A stretch of 64,000 nucleotides of DNA, from assembly GCA_026874595.1 (NCBI GenBank), contig CM049321.1, positions 48,523,297 through 48,587,296 of the forward strand, read 5' to 3'. The position numbers and the translations under genes were made by a program. The notes beneath the pieces are model-generated. The model saw only the letters and a list, made by a program, of their open reading frames with translations, was not told where the DNA came from and did not search any database. Shown one piece after another: positions 11,541 through 23,000 of the stretch (position 1 is its first letter; each line of letters begins with the position of its first letter). The stretch comes from Sipunculus nudus (lineage: Eukaryota; Annelida; Sipuncula; Golfingiida; Sipunculidae).

Positions 11541-12008
11541 TTGTGCATGGCTGTATTGTGTGCTTGTATGCATGTTGCTGCCAATCACCCAGTAAACCAC
11601 GTGTCTAGGAAGCTGTCAATGGAATGGCAGGCTTATTTAAAGCAATAAAAGGTGTGGTTGTAAATCTATATTATGCAATTATGAGCGGGTTTTTAAGTGT
11701 AGATCAACGTAACCAGTCTCATTCAATTACATTAAAAAAGCTTAGAAATAAAAAGAGTCGTTTACTGGCAATGTAAAAAGGTTTAGGTCACTCGGGGCAT
11801 GATACTGTTAGAACAAATTAGTGTCTTCTTGTAAGATACCCCTATCAACTTTTCATCACTGGTGGCCTATCCCCACCATCATCTTTAAAAGAAACGGGCT
11901 GTTCTATTGGGTCAGCCAATAAGAACCCTTTCTGGCTTCCTCGTCCCAGGGTAGTGTGTGAATAAGTTCACTCGGGTGAAGGTAACATCTGACGACCTTT
12001 GGGTAGCC

Positions 12009-12017
12009 TATAAAAGG
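12009..12017 (+). promoter_or_regulatory. TATA-box-like TATAAAAGG
   Basis: A textbook TATAAAAGG in a locally GC-richer stretch (11,935-12,180). ORFs of 66-72 codons follow (12,026 and 12,159) but show no recognisable domain. It could be an LTR or other transposon promoter; no matching LTR was found. Confidence 0.3.
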
Positions 12018-12377
12018 AACCCTAGGTGGCCGGCAACTTCTTATGCAGTGCACGCCATTTATTCTTAGTAGTGTCCCGGCGTGATAAGCAGACGGGTGAA
12101 GTTAAGACACGGCGAAGGCCCGCTTCTTTAGCTAAGTGCTTATCCAAGGACTGGCAGTATGGGCAGTTTCGGCTTAAAAAAAGCAAGTATTCTAAAGTCG
12201 GACAGACATTTCGGCCGTTTTGGTGATCTGAAACAAAATAATGCTGTTGTTGTATTTTCACTTATGGGTGAAACCTACACGGTCGACCATTCCAGTTTAT
12301 ATATTATAATTTTTAAATTCAGATTGGAGCCTGGATATTTGCGTATTATCTTTTTTTGGTATAAAGCCATTGTATAA

Positions 12378-15095
12378 TAACTACTCTATGTCCAGTTATG
12401 AGATATGTAAACTTCACCTAAGACCTCGGTGTCTTGGTGTTCAAAAGGAGTTACAGGTGCAAGCACCCTGCTACCGATTGCTACAGTTTTAACCTATGTA
12501 TCAAGAGCTGCCTGTATGCTGTGTTTATGCTTAACTGCATTGGCTGATAGTAAGACGTTTCTTAAAGATGTGAGTGTGGTTTTATAACACCAGGGTTATA
12601 ATTAAAGATCATTAATGTTCATTAAAGCTGTTAAGAAGACAGGTTCTCATTTCATCTCCAAAGTTTCTCAATGATTCGCTATTCCAATAGAAATTCTTAA
12701 CTTTTAAAAATAACAATTTGTAATCTAGCCCATGTTTGGTGACGTATCATGTAACAATAGTATCATTAACTACTTGTATCCTGTAATATGTAATATAACT
12801 CAACTTAAAAAGCGGCTCCTTATTTTTGAACTACATGCTCATTCAAGTAATATCAGTCCAAATTATTCTCTCAAATATTTATGAACCATGACTCCTCATG
12901 AATATTCATTAATTAAAAACATGAACTGACACTTATCTCATTTATCTATTCATATCTCACAATGCATTTTCACAAGAGGGCGCTCTGCTACACTTCCTGT
13001 TGTGAATTGCAGGGACAGCAAACTCTGTGAGGGACTGTTTTGGAGTGTGACAAAGCGCCCTCTAGTAGCAAATGTTTATTTTGTTCTCATTATATCATGT
13101 CCCTTATAACTCTCATATTAAATCAAAAAATGATCCTGATCATAAGTATATACATAAAAAAGCCTTTATCCCCAATATCTCCTAGTCTACCATATGTATA
13201 ATATTAGATCATGAAATAACTATTAGAGAAATATTACAATTACTAACATAAATATGGATGTAAACCTGAAAAATTTGCACTTAACTGTGACCAATAAAGC
13301 TAAAGCTCTTTTTTCTTATTGCCTTATAAATCACACTCTTTCAGCACCATCTACCACAAGATAAGCACAAGTCAGTCTTATAATAATTAAAATGACTGGA
13401 CATTGGTCAGTCAGTCACAAAGAGAGTCTGAACTGATGAACGTCAGTCAAACTGTCAGTACCTGGGTGTGTTTTAGTAACATTACTGTAGATTTCAGTAG
13501 GGGATCAAACTTCAACTGACAGTGGTAGGCAAAGTCCCTCTCACATGCTTCTAAAGTAAAAAAAAATATGACTTATTTATATGACTTATACTTTAGAGTC
13601 TAAAATAGAAAGAATGTTTAGTGTAATTTCATGCTTTAAATTTCTTAAACAAGAACCAGCAAGTTCAATCCGAGCAGTACCTCAAAGGCTTCAAAAGATT
13701 CAAAAGTATTAAGTTAATGGAAAGGTGGAGACATTTTAACTAATGTTTAATCACATCACTGACCTAAGTCAACATATTTCATTAAAACAGGGATATCAAT
13801 GTTAAAAGTTTAAATATGATTGAAATTAATTCTACTTGCAGACTGATACTAACATCAGCTGACCAAATATTTATTCAACAAGTATAACAAATTAATTTCA
13901 AGTTATATACATATGTGTTGCTCAAACGACACAACTGGTCTGCTACAATTTGGAAACAGTCAGCAAAACTGACTTTGTCAGTAGTTGCTGTAGTTAATCT
14001 GGTTGAATGCTAATACATAACATTCAGAAAAACTTTAATGAAAGGTGACATCTGTTATGAAGTTTTTTTTTAAATCTAACAACAAGACTTAATTCATCGG
14101 AGATTGGTTCATTAACCAAAGATACCCCAGATAATAATTAATTGATTAATTAATTAATAATCTTTCCACATCAATAAGCAGTCACAAACTTGTTAAAACT
14201 GACAATAAAAAGCTTTAACTTGCTGCGGTAAAAATGTTCTGCAGTATTTCCTCCATTAATGTAAACTGTGTAATGACTGAATTAATAATTATTATAATTT
14301 TCCCTGATCAAATATGTCTGAAGTTGAAAGATTTCATGGCAGTTTGCATTTCCAACTAACTTGTACATATAAACAGAATATTCAGTGCACGGTTAATGCT
14401 TTCTAAGGTCCGCTGGCTGGACTAGTGGACATTATTTGTTCACAATATCAAAAGCCTTGGTTCAAATCATTTAACAGGTGCTTATTCTTCCTAGAAGATA
14501 ATACATTCAGATCTGTGGTCTGAATCTTCTACCTTGGAGGCATTTGCACTCTAGTGAATGACCTCTACTTGAAATTGGTTCCACATTCACACTCAGGCAC
14601 AATGATGGGCTCTATGCTTGTTTGTTTGTTTGTTTATTCAGTATACTCCTAACAAATGACAAATGATATAACTACTGAATGTTAACCCAAATGATTTGAT
14701 CTGTTTTAATGAGCAGTTGAATGATATACCTTACCTGCCACTAAGACCACCATACCTTACAATAACAACTATTCTAGTGTTATGATAATTTAGTAGTGTG
14801 TACAGGCAGTACTCTCAGTGTATAAATATACATTAATTACATACACTAGAATATCTATCTATACTTTTTACCTCCTCATCAACAGTTGTGAAAGTCTTAC
14901 ATAACAAGTTCTTAACAAGGTTCTGCTATCGCCCATATATGGCCAATATGCCCTCTGTTACATGTTTGCTGAATGGTTGAACATTTGACTAACATAGATG
15001 ATATTCCACACAATGTATTGGCCATGTTTAAACATTTTTGCCCATTTACACTGATACTTATAGCTGCAATCACTTACAAAATCACGCTTAAAATA
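12378..15095. other. AT-rich DNA beyond the ERP44 3' end, no gene seen
   Basis: No coding signal. For ERP44 (minus strand) a possible distant poly(A) signal is the reverse complement of TTTATT at about 14,632; none is evident in the 450 bases after the stop. Two facing GAGGGCGCT motifs lie at 12,971 and 13,054. A plus-strand AATAAA at about 13,292 has no recognised gene in front of it. Confidence 0.4.
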
Positions 15096-15097
15096 TA

Positions 15098-15233
15098 AAG
15101 TAAAACCTCGCCGACAGACCACCTCAGTTTAGTTACCACCTCCAAATAATGACAACCTGATCATGGTCTCAATTCTGTTTTGCTCTCTATATGAGACCTT
15201 GCTCAGACTAGATCATAATTTGGAGGTTTACTG
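15098..15233. mobile_element. 136-bp mariner-like MITE downstream of ERP44
   Basis: Ends AAGTAAAACCTCG and GGAGGTTTACTG, flanked by TA (15096-15097, 15234-15235). It belongs with the copies at 28.7 and 59.9 kb. Confidence 0.7.
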
Positions 15234-15899
15234 TACAAATATCTGTTAACAACCATATTGTTCACTAACAATATATTAACAGGTTAATTCCATCTACCCT
15301 TAGGTACTTGGTCTGTCTATAATTAGTTAATAATCTTAACACAGTAGGGCAGCATCATCCACATGAACATACTTACAGGAATATAGCCAATCTCAGTAAT
15401 AAATCCAACATTTACAATTACCATAGCCATTCCACACAACCAATAATAGGATTAGTTAACTGAGCACCACTGAAATAACATACTTGCACAATACTTAGTG
15501 AACATTTTTCACTTGCAATACAGCCCAATCTTCTGTACAGTATGACAAACACCAGTCATTAACCTTAATCCTAAACTTGACGTGTGCAGAATTTCATCTG
15601 ATAATAACAACACACAAGTTTGCACTGAATGATATAGATGCATTGTTTACATGACCCTTAGATGTCCATGTGCCATATTCCCAGAACAATATCACACAAA
15701 TATCCAAGAGGCATAGACCCACTGTACACAACTGCTCCCTTCCATGGATACAGTCTCACTGGTGAACTGTTTATAGTGCAGAAAATAAGGTTCCAACATA
15801 ACTAAATTTGGGGATAATTACCCCAGATGATAATTAAAAACAAAAGTTTCTTCCATACATACTACGTAAAACAAGTGATCAGATGTAACACAGCAGTGT

Positions 15900-16450
15900 A
15901 TGACATGCCCTGGGCCCAAATCCAGGGAACATGCACCAGATCCGGACTGTGACCCCTAAACCGAATCCAGAACAATACTCACTGAACAAGGGAGTAAGTT
16001 CTGAACCAGATCCAGAGAACTGAACCAGATCCAGAGAACAAATGAACCAGATCAAGAGAACAAATGAACCAGATCCAGAGAAAAAATGAACCAGATCCAG
16101 AGAACAACTCTTGAACCAGAGTCAGACAACTGAACCAGAGACAGAGAACACCTGAACCAGATCCAGAGAACACCTGAACCAGATCCAGAGATGTATACTC
16201 CTGTACTAGTTCCAGAGAACTCCTCCTGAACCAGTTCCTGAGAACACCTTCTGAACCAGATTCACAGATCCACCTCTGCTCAAGAACCAGAGTTAAACTC
16301 CTGCACCAGACTACAGCAGTAACTCCTGCACCAGATCCAGAAAACAATCCCTGCTCCAAATCCAGACAGAAAACCACTGATTCAGTTCCAGACCAAAAAC
16401 TGACTTAACACTGATTCAGGCAGCAATCATTCAACCTGATTCAAGCAACA
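15900..16450. repeat. Degenerate minisatellite, about 19-26 bp period, downstream of ERP44
   Basis: More than 15 imperfect units built on CTGAACCAGATCCAGAGAAC, cleanest at 16,000-16,200 and decaying on both sides. Read on the minus strand it is open for 132 codons (LDLVQVFSGSGS-like), which is a by-product of the period, not a gene. It sits 0.4 kb beyond the ERP44 stop and may be in its 3' UTR. Confidence 0.85.
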
Positions 16451-16840
16451 ACCCTGTGGTCAGACCTGTTACACCTCTATGTCACACAGGCGGCTGGTGA
16501 TTAAGAACTGTTTCGATTATTTACCCCCCCCCCCCCCAATCCCCATCAGTTACACCAAACTTGTAACTTCACATAGAATCTGACATTAATATATGAGCCT
16601 CACCCAATAATTAAATCATATACTCCTGGTGCTCACCATTCACTCACATTCATGTCTAAAATGAAACAATATTTCTTATGTCAATTAAAGTATTGCTAGG
16701 CTAGTCCCTCCCACCCCCACACGATGTGGAAGAACCCCAGAAAAATTAGTCTGCCAGAAAGTTTCACGTGTATGAAATTCCTCAATCAATTTAGTGATAT
16801 ATTCTCTGTTCCCTAACTGTGACAAACACATTGGCCGCAT

Positions 16841-17017
16841 TCACAATTCATCCCTGAGTAGTGTGTATCTGTTCCTAGATGGCGCTAGTTTCTTGAACGT
16901 TGACTCTGGAGGATCGGTTTTATCACGTGCGGGCTCCGGCTGCTCGGATGGTGGGTCAGGGTCTTTCTTTATATGACCTTGTTCATTATTATCCTCCTGG
17001 TTTTGTTCTTGTTCAAC
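16841..17017 (-). CDS. ERP44: ERP44 terminal coding exon 13 (RDEL retrieval signal)
   Basis: Residues 376-433 and a TGA stop at 16843-16841. A Gln/Glu/Asn-rich then Pro-rich tail (the flexible C-tail that caps the active site in the family) leads into PPESTFKKLAPSRNRYTLLRDEL, ending in the KDEL-receptor signal RDEL. The tail is longer than in vertebrates. Acceptor ATTTTTCAG. Confidence 0.95.
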   Translation of the reverse strand, partial: VEQEQNQEDNNEQGHIKKDPDPPSEQPEPARDKTDPPESTFKKLAPSRNRYTLLRDEL

Positions 17018-20000
17018 CTGAAAAATGAATATTTATGATTCCAGATAGTGAATATTCATGAGTTCTGAAAATAAATATTCATGAGTTCTGAAAGTAAGTA
17101 TCCATAGATTCTGAATTTCAGGCATCTGAATGGGAATACAACAACCATACACAGTCCCTCAAAAATGAATCAGGGGGTTAAGTATTTTTACAGTTTACTA
17201 CATTTAATGGTTCAGAAATTCAAAAGAGTTCCACCCCACGGGTTTTTATATTATGTCAAGATTAATTTATTTCAAAATGGCTTAAATGGAGAATTTGTCC
17301 GGTACTTTCTTTCAGCTTACTCATAATGAAACAAACACATTAACTTTTTAATGAAAATATACTTTCACCAGAGAATACATAAAAGTAACTCAAGTATCAT
17401 CAATATTAGAACCTAACAGAATCTAATGCCTTTCTACAGCGACCCTTTCCGTGAAGTATCAAGAATGAGCCAGACCCGTGTATAAGCTTGGGAATGGAAG
17501 AATGAACTATAATATAATCTATCTTTGCAGGTAAAGAAGACAATAACTGAGTAATAATAATTAATAAAACACTATGCAAATTTTAATTTTTTGTTGGGAG
17601 AAATCACAGGAAAGTGTGTGGAAGTAATAGTATGAAACAGGAATGGTCCTAAACTTACAAATGACATGTATATGACGGTCACCATATGCATATGCATTTT
17701 AATGCAAACTGGTATGAATTAATCAGTGTGTCACTGGAGAGAGCGTTATCAGAAATTGGTCTTAGTATTATGCATAAAAAATGACAAATTTCTTAAAAAA
17801 AATAACTTATATACCTGTTAAACATGGTTGTCAACACTGATAACACATGACAGAATAGTTTTTCTCTTTGTAACTTCCGCAAAGTACTACACAGATTAAA
17901 AATTATGTTATGTTTTATTGGTTGAGCATGGCTATCACAGAACCAATTATGGTCTTTTGCTGTCCTGGGAAATTTGGCACAGCATACTTTATTGATGTGA
18001 TCCCGAAAGTAGGTCATTTTGTGGGCTGCGTTGAGCTTTCGATCCAAATGGCTTTTCCCTGCTGTACTGTATGGCATGTTGCCAACCACAACATTGGAAT
18101 TAGGTCAGTCAAAGAAAACTGTCAAGGACCATCAACATGTTACCACAGGGTGAAACACTGATTAAATGTGAGATATTACTGAGTTTCCTGTAAGAGCATA
18201 TGATTAGCACTTTTTCATTTCGCTGATACCCACCAGCAACATCTGGTTCCTGTTGATAGAACTGTAACTCGAAGCAACTTGCATCGCCACCTGGCGGGTA
18301 TGTTCGATATTACTCAGGTTAACCTTTGCTGCATCTCTTGCAATTTTTTCACGATGTCACATGAAAATCTTTTGTTTTGGTCTTTAAAATTCTCCTATTT
18401 GTAAGGTTTCAATGATATAAGGAAACCATGTTGTTCTGATTATAATATCAAAATGTTAAAGCGATAAAGCCAAAAGATCAGCACCACAATATGGAAAGGA
18501 ATGCTTGTTTATTATGATCTGATATACTGTGTATATGGAAGCCTCATAGGGCAAATTTCCCAGTGCAAGTCAGGAATAAGCACACTGGAATATGGCAGCA
18601 GTTCTCTTAGTCTTACCCGTTCCATTTTAACTTGAACTTGTCACAAAATGATACAACAATTTCAAAAACAACAACAAAGCTGGCATGTAAATACTTTTTT
18701 GTTTAGTTACTGCGTGAAATGTTCACAATCTGTTAGTCGACACTAGAGTGATTGTCATTCACCTCTGTGACCGGGCAGTTTGTTGGGCTGGTTGGATGGG
18801 GTTTACCGACATATCATGGCTAAATTCTTAGGCCCTTGCACAAGCCGGATTGGATTCTAGACAATGTTATTTGGGGACAAATTTTTCCGAATTTCAGCTT
18901 ATACTTGATTCTTTACAGTAGTTACGCAAATTTTAACAAATTTAATAATATTCCAGTGGAGGCCTGGATTCATTGTAAAACTGAAAAAAAGTCTGATATT
19001 TAATTTTTCATGTCACATCCCCATTAACTCTTATAAAATAAAAGGTCTTATTACACTTCCACTCCTGCTTCAAAGACCTATTACGACATAAAAGATCAGT
19101 GTTTGGTAGCCGTTTTCTCCATCTCCAGTAAAATGGGAACCTGTCACCAACAAGCACAGCCAGGACCACCCTGGAGCCAATGTTATTTTTTTTTGGTGGA
19201 TGTAACGGCTTCCATTTTTTAATGCTAACTTAACTGCATATATATGTACATCTGCAGAAATCAAGCCTCGCTGCTATCTTGCTTCAAGCATGGGAGTGTT
19301 GTAAAAGCTTCATTAGCCATCATGATAGAGAAGTGATTCATTTACCTGTACTGGGGGAGGCTGGGTTGGGTCAGGTCCATGATGGAACTCTCTGTGAAGT
19401 TTACCAGAATGTAGGTCAGCAACAAATGTCCTTAATAACCCATCCTGCCTGGAAATATACAAACAGCACTCAAATCAGTCACCGAGTCACCGAGGTCTGT
19501 ATGTAATCTGACATCTAACAGTACAAGGTAATATGATTTTTCTGATACGATACTTCATCCTGGATATTTCAATGATGGATAATTAAATGATTAAATAATA
19601 TAAAAACATGCATAATCTTTGTAACTGTACATACGAGTGTGTGTATGGGTGTGCATGAGCACTTTTGTAGGCATTATATGGAGTATGTATTGCCCTGACA
19701 TGGCACTCATTTCACCTGAACTGACGTACCTCCTTCTGATGTATACTATGCTGGGTAAAACATACCTGTCATCAGAAATAAATCCAAAGCCCATGTTTGC
19801 CTTTAAAATGGCAAAGAGTCAGTTACACTGCTATTTTGTCATTTGCATGTTAATGTGTTTGGAGCTACCACAGACACATTTTTGAAGCACCTTGACCAAT
19901 GGAAGCATACCATCATTTTCACATTTAGTAGCTACAGGCGCCATCTAGTGGTGTCTTCTCTGCTACCCTATATGCAACATGACAATGTCAGCAAAGGGGA

Positions 20001-23000
20001 GCCAGTCTTTGTCAGGCATGAGTTCACATGAGCCTCAATAATTATGCCAGGTTTAAAAAATATCAAAAGGGTCTCTGAGGAGTTCTTTTTAGACAAACAT
20101 GGTGGCGGTGATAGCAAAACCTGCATGGATCTATAGTATCTGCAAAACTCTATTTTGGTGGATAGAATAATATACCCCTTTTGCACGGGTCATTTTTTGT
20201 AGCATCACTGGCTGCTCATCTACATTATTCAGGCCTATTCCTGTCTGTTACATCCACAGCCTTAAGATCTTGTATATAATCTACCACAACTTAACAAAAA
20301 TTCCACTTGTTCAATGTTCGATATAAATTAATCATATAATGATGAATATACTTAATGTGGGATTGCAAAAATTGAACCCTCTTGAAACACAGAAAAAGTG
20401 AAAATCGCAAAAATTTCTCACTTACTCGAGATCTGTTTTTGGGTTATGGGGCCACAGGTACATGTGACGGAAGCTATCTATGGCCAGTACTGGAAGGTCA
20501 TTGGTTGTCTTCCCGAGGTGATGTAGAGGATGCGTAAACTTGTGGCCGTTAGCAACCAAAAAGTTCACGTTGTCTGTCAAACAAGGGAAAAAACATATTT
20601 CACAATCAATATTGGTAGAATACTTAAAATGACAAGCACTAAAAATTTTGTCTATTTTTTAGTGTTATTGAAAATGAAATTACATGAAGCTCAGCTCATC
20701 AGTTTCTTTATTTGATCAGTGGTATATTATTTTATAAACTAAAATAACAATAAAATAAACTTATTGTTGTCACTATCCAATATCTAAACTCAATTAAATT
20801 AATCAGTTAAATAAACATAGTAATTTTGGATTTTCATGAAATATTGATCACTTTTGCTCCTGAACATTGATCAAACTTATCAAAAAGTTACTTTTTTATC
20901 ACTAATTATATACTTTTGATGATTTACATATATCAAATACACTAAATTCACTAAAACCCATCTAAATATAGGTTCCAACACGTTTTTCAAGAACTGATTT
21001 AATGCTAGTTCACATGTAAATGTGGTAAAAACGATGAGTCCTGATGTCCCCATGCTATCCTGATGTAACAAATCTGTATCCCAATATCATCCCTTCCTTA
21101 AAATCATTACTACATTTTTTAAACATCTTGAAAAAAAAATTGTCTAATATTTCTGCAAACTTTTTCTGTTATCCAATCACTCCCACTGTCATTCTGACTG
21201 TTACGTCAGTGTCACATTGAGACAAAATTGCACATAATTAACATCAGCTAAGAACAGGGTTCATTCACTTCATAATTAAAATGAAAGATCAAACTGCACA
21301 TAGGCAAAAATTTAAGGATTTTTATGGACTTTGAGTTATTTTTCTAAACAATTAAGGATATTTAAGTACTAGAATTCTGCATTTTGAATTCTTCAACTTT
21401 TTTTTAAGGACTCCTATGAACCTTAAAGTCTGAATTCTCGTTTAGTGTACAAGGTGGTTGGCAGGGGGCACTCTACTCACTCCTCTCGTGAAGCAGCTCC
21501 TTGGCCACCTGTTTTGAGAATCGTTCGGGAGTTTCCTTGTCATCAGGATTCACAAAGAGGATGAGGAAAGGCAGGCCTTCCTCCGTCAGCTCCTGTGGAA
21601 TAAATTTAGGTACATAATTAACATTTAATGATATACATGTAATTATATATACACTGTGGCAGCCTTTTTTCGTCGTGAGGGTTTCATATTTTAGATATTT
21701 GCAAAAGGGGAATTATCACAAAAATTGAACCTTCGTGAATAAGAGATCCCAGCTAAAAGCATGTCGATAGGTAAAAAGACTGATATTATGAATTGTAATA
21801 AATCTTGTATGTACAAACTACAAAGACTGCTGTTATAAATGATATCAGATCTCTTGAATTATCGGCCACTAATAGACAATACTTTACACTCAGTCGATGT
21901 TCCCTTGGGTCCAAGTGTGATTTTGATTAATTCATATACAAATATTTGTACTCTGTCTTAGAATCTCACAGATTTGCTCTTATGACTAGGATGACAGATT
22001 GCATTAATGCATTTATCTGAGATATATACTAGAATGGTTATTTATGGGCAAGATATTATTCTCAATATTGACTATTATTTTTGTCAATTTTTATTTTATT
22101 TTGATTAAGAGCCCAAACATGTATAACTTGTAAAAGTTTTAGGCCAAAGGTTGCAGGAGCCATTCCTCCTACTACTGAGTGAAAAATAATGTCTCACATG
22201 CATGGCACATAATTTGTATAAGACAAATAATCCAAAATATTGCAAGACAGTTCACAACGACTGGGATATATTCATCAGTGCAGCAATTCCAGTTGATGAT
22301 GTCAGTCAATGCGACGTCTATGTCATTGACCTTTGTGACATCATTATTGTCCTGTAACCAGCTGTTGCAAGGAAGACCTTCTGTGTAGGAGTGTTTAGGG
22401 GGCTCATTAAAATAATTAGGCCAAAAGGGCAGGGCAAAGGGCTCTGGTGGTGAGGTCAATTTGGTGTTGGGGTCTCTGTTTGCCAAGGTTTGATAAGGTC
22501 ACAGGGATGCATTTAGAAAGTACACTAAGGACAGCTCCCAGCTGGGAATCTATCTGTGGGGAGAGTGGTTTCAAGCGGATGTGTACCGGCAAAGTTTAGG
22601 GCAGGATCTGTAGAGTAACACTTTTTATTAACCACACCCAAATTCTTGCACTATATCAGGATTTTTGTATATCATGGTGGAACATCTACAGAGACCCTAG
22701 GTGGGTAGTGATAAAAACACTTACCTCCGCATTCTCAAATGTGATGTCACGGACCAGAGGAACACATTTGTCGTTTGCCCAGGCAATCAGAATGTTGAAA
22801 TCGTACAGAGGTCCTGTGTACAGCATATCTGGCTGACCCTCCTGAAATACATGAATTAATTCTGATATTAACCACCAGGTGGCAGCAACATACCATGTAC
22901 AGTTTGATAAAGATCCGTAAACTAATAATTACTGAAATTTTCAAGAAAGTGATAATTTTTCCTTCACTTCAAATTACATTATCATCTCAGAAGTCCCTTA

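Noticed and set aside
15979-16377. 132-codon minus-strand ORF rich in Ser-Gly and Leu-Val
   Set aside because: Entirely the degenerate minisatellite; units change length so the frame is accidental.
17793-18161. Overlapping ORFs on both strands in ERP44 intron 12
   Set aside because: No domain, no splice context and both strands are open, as expected by chance.
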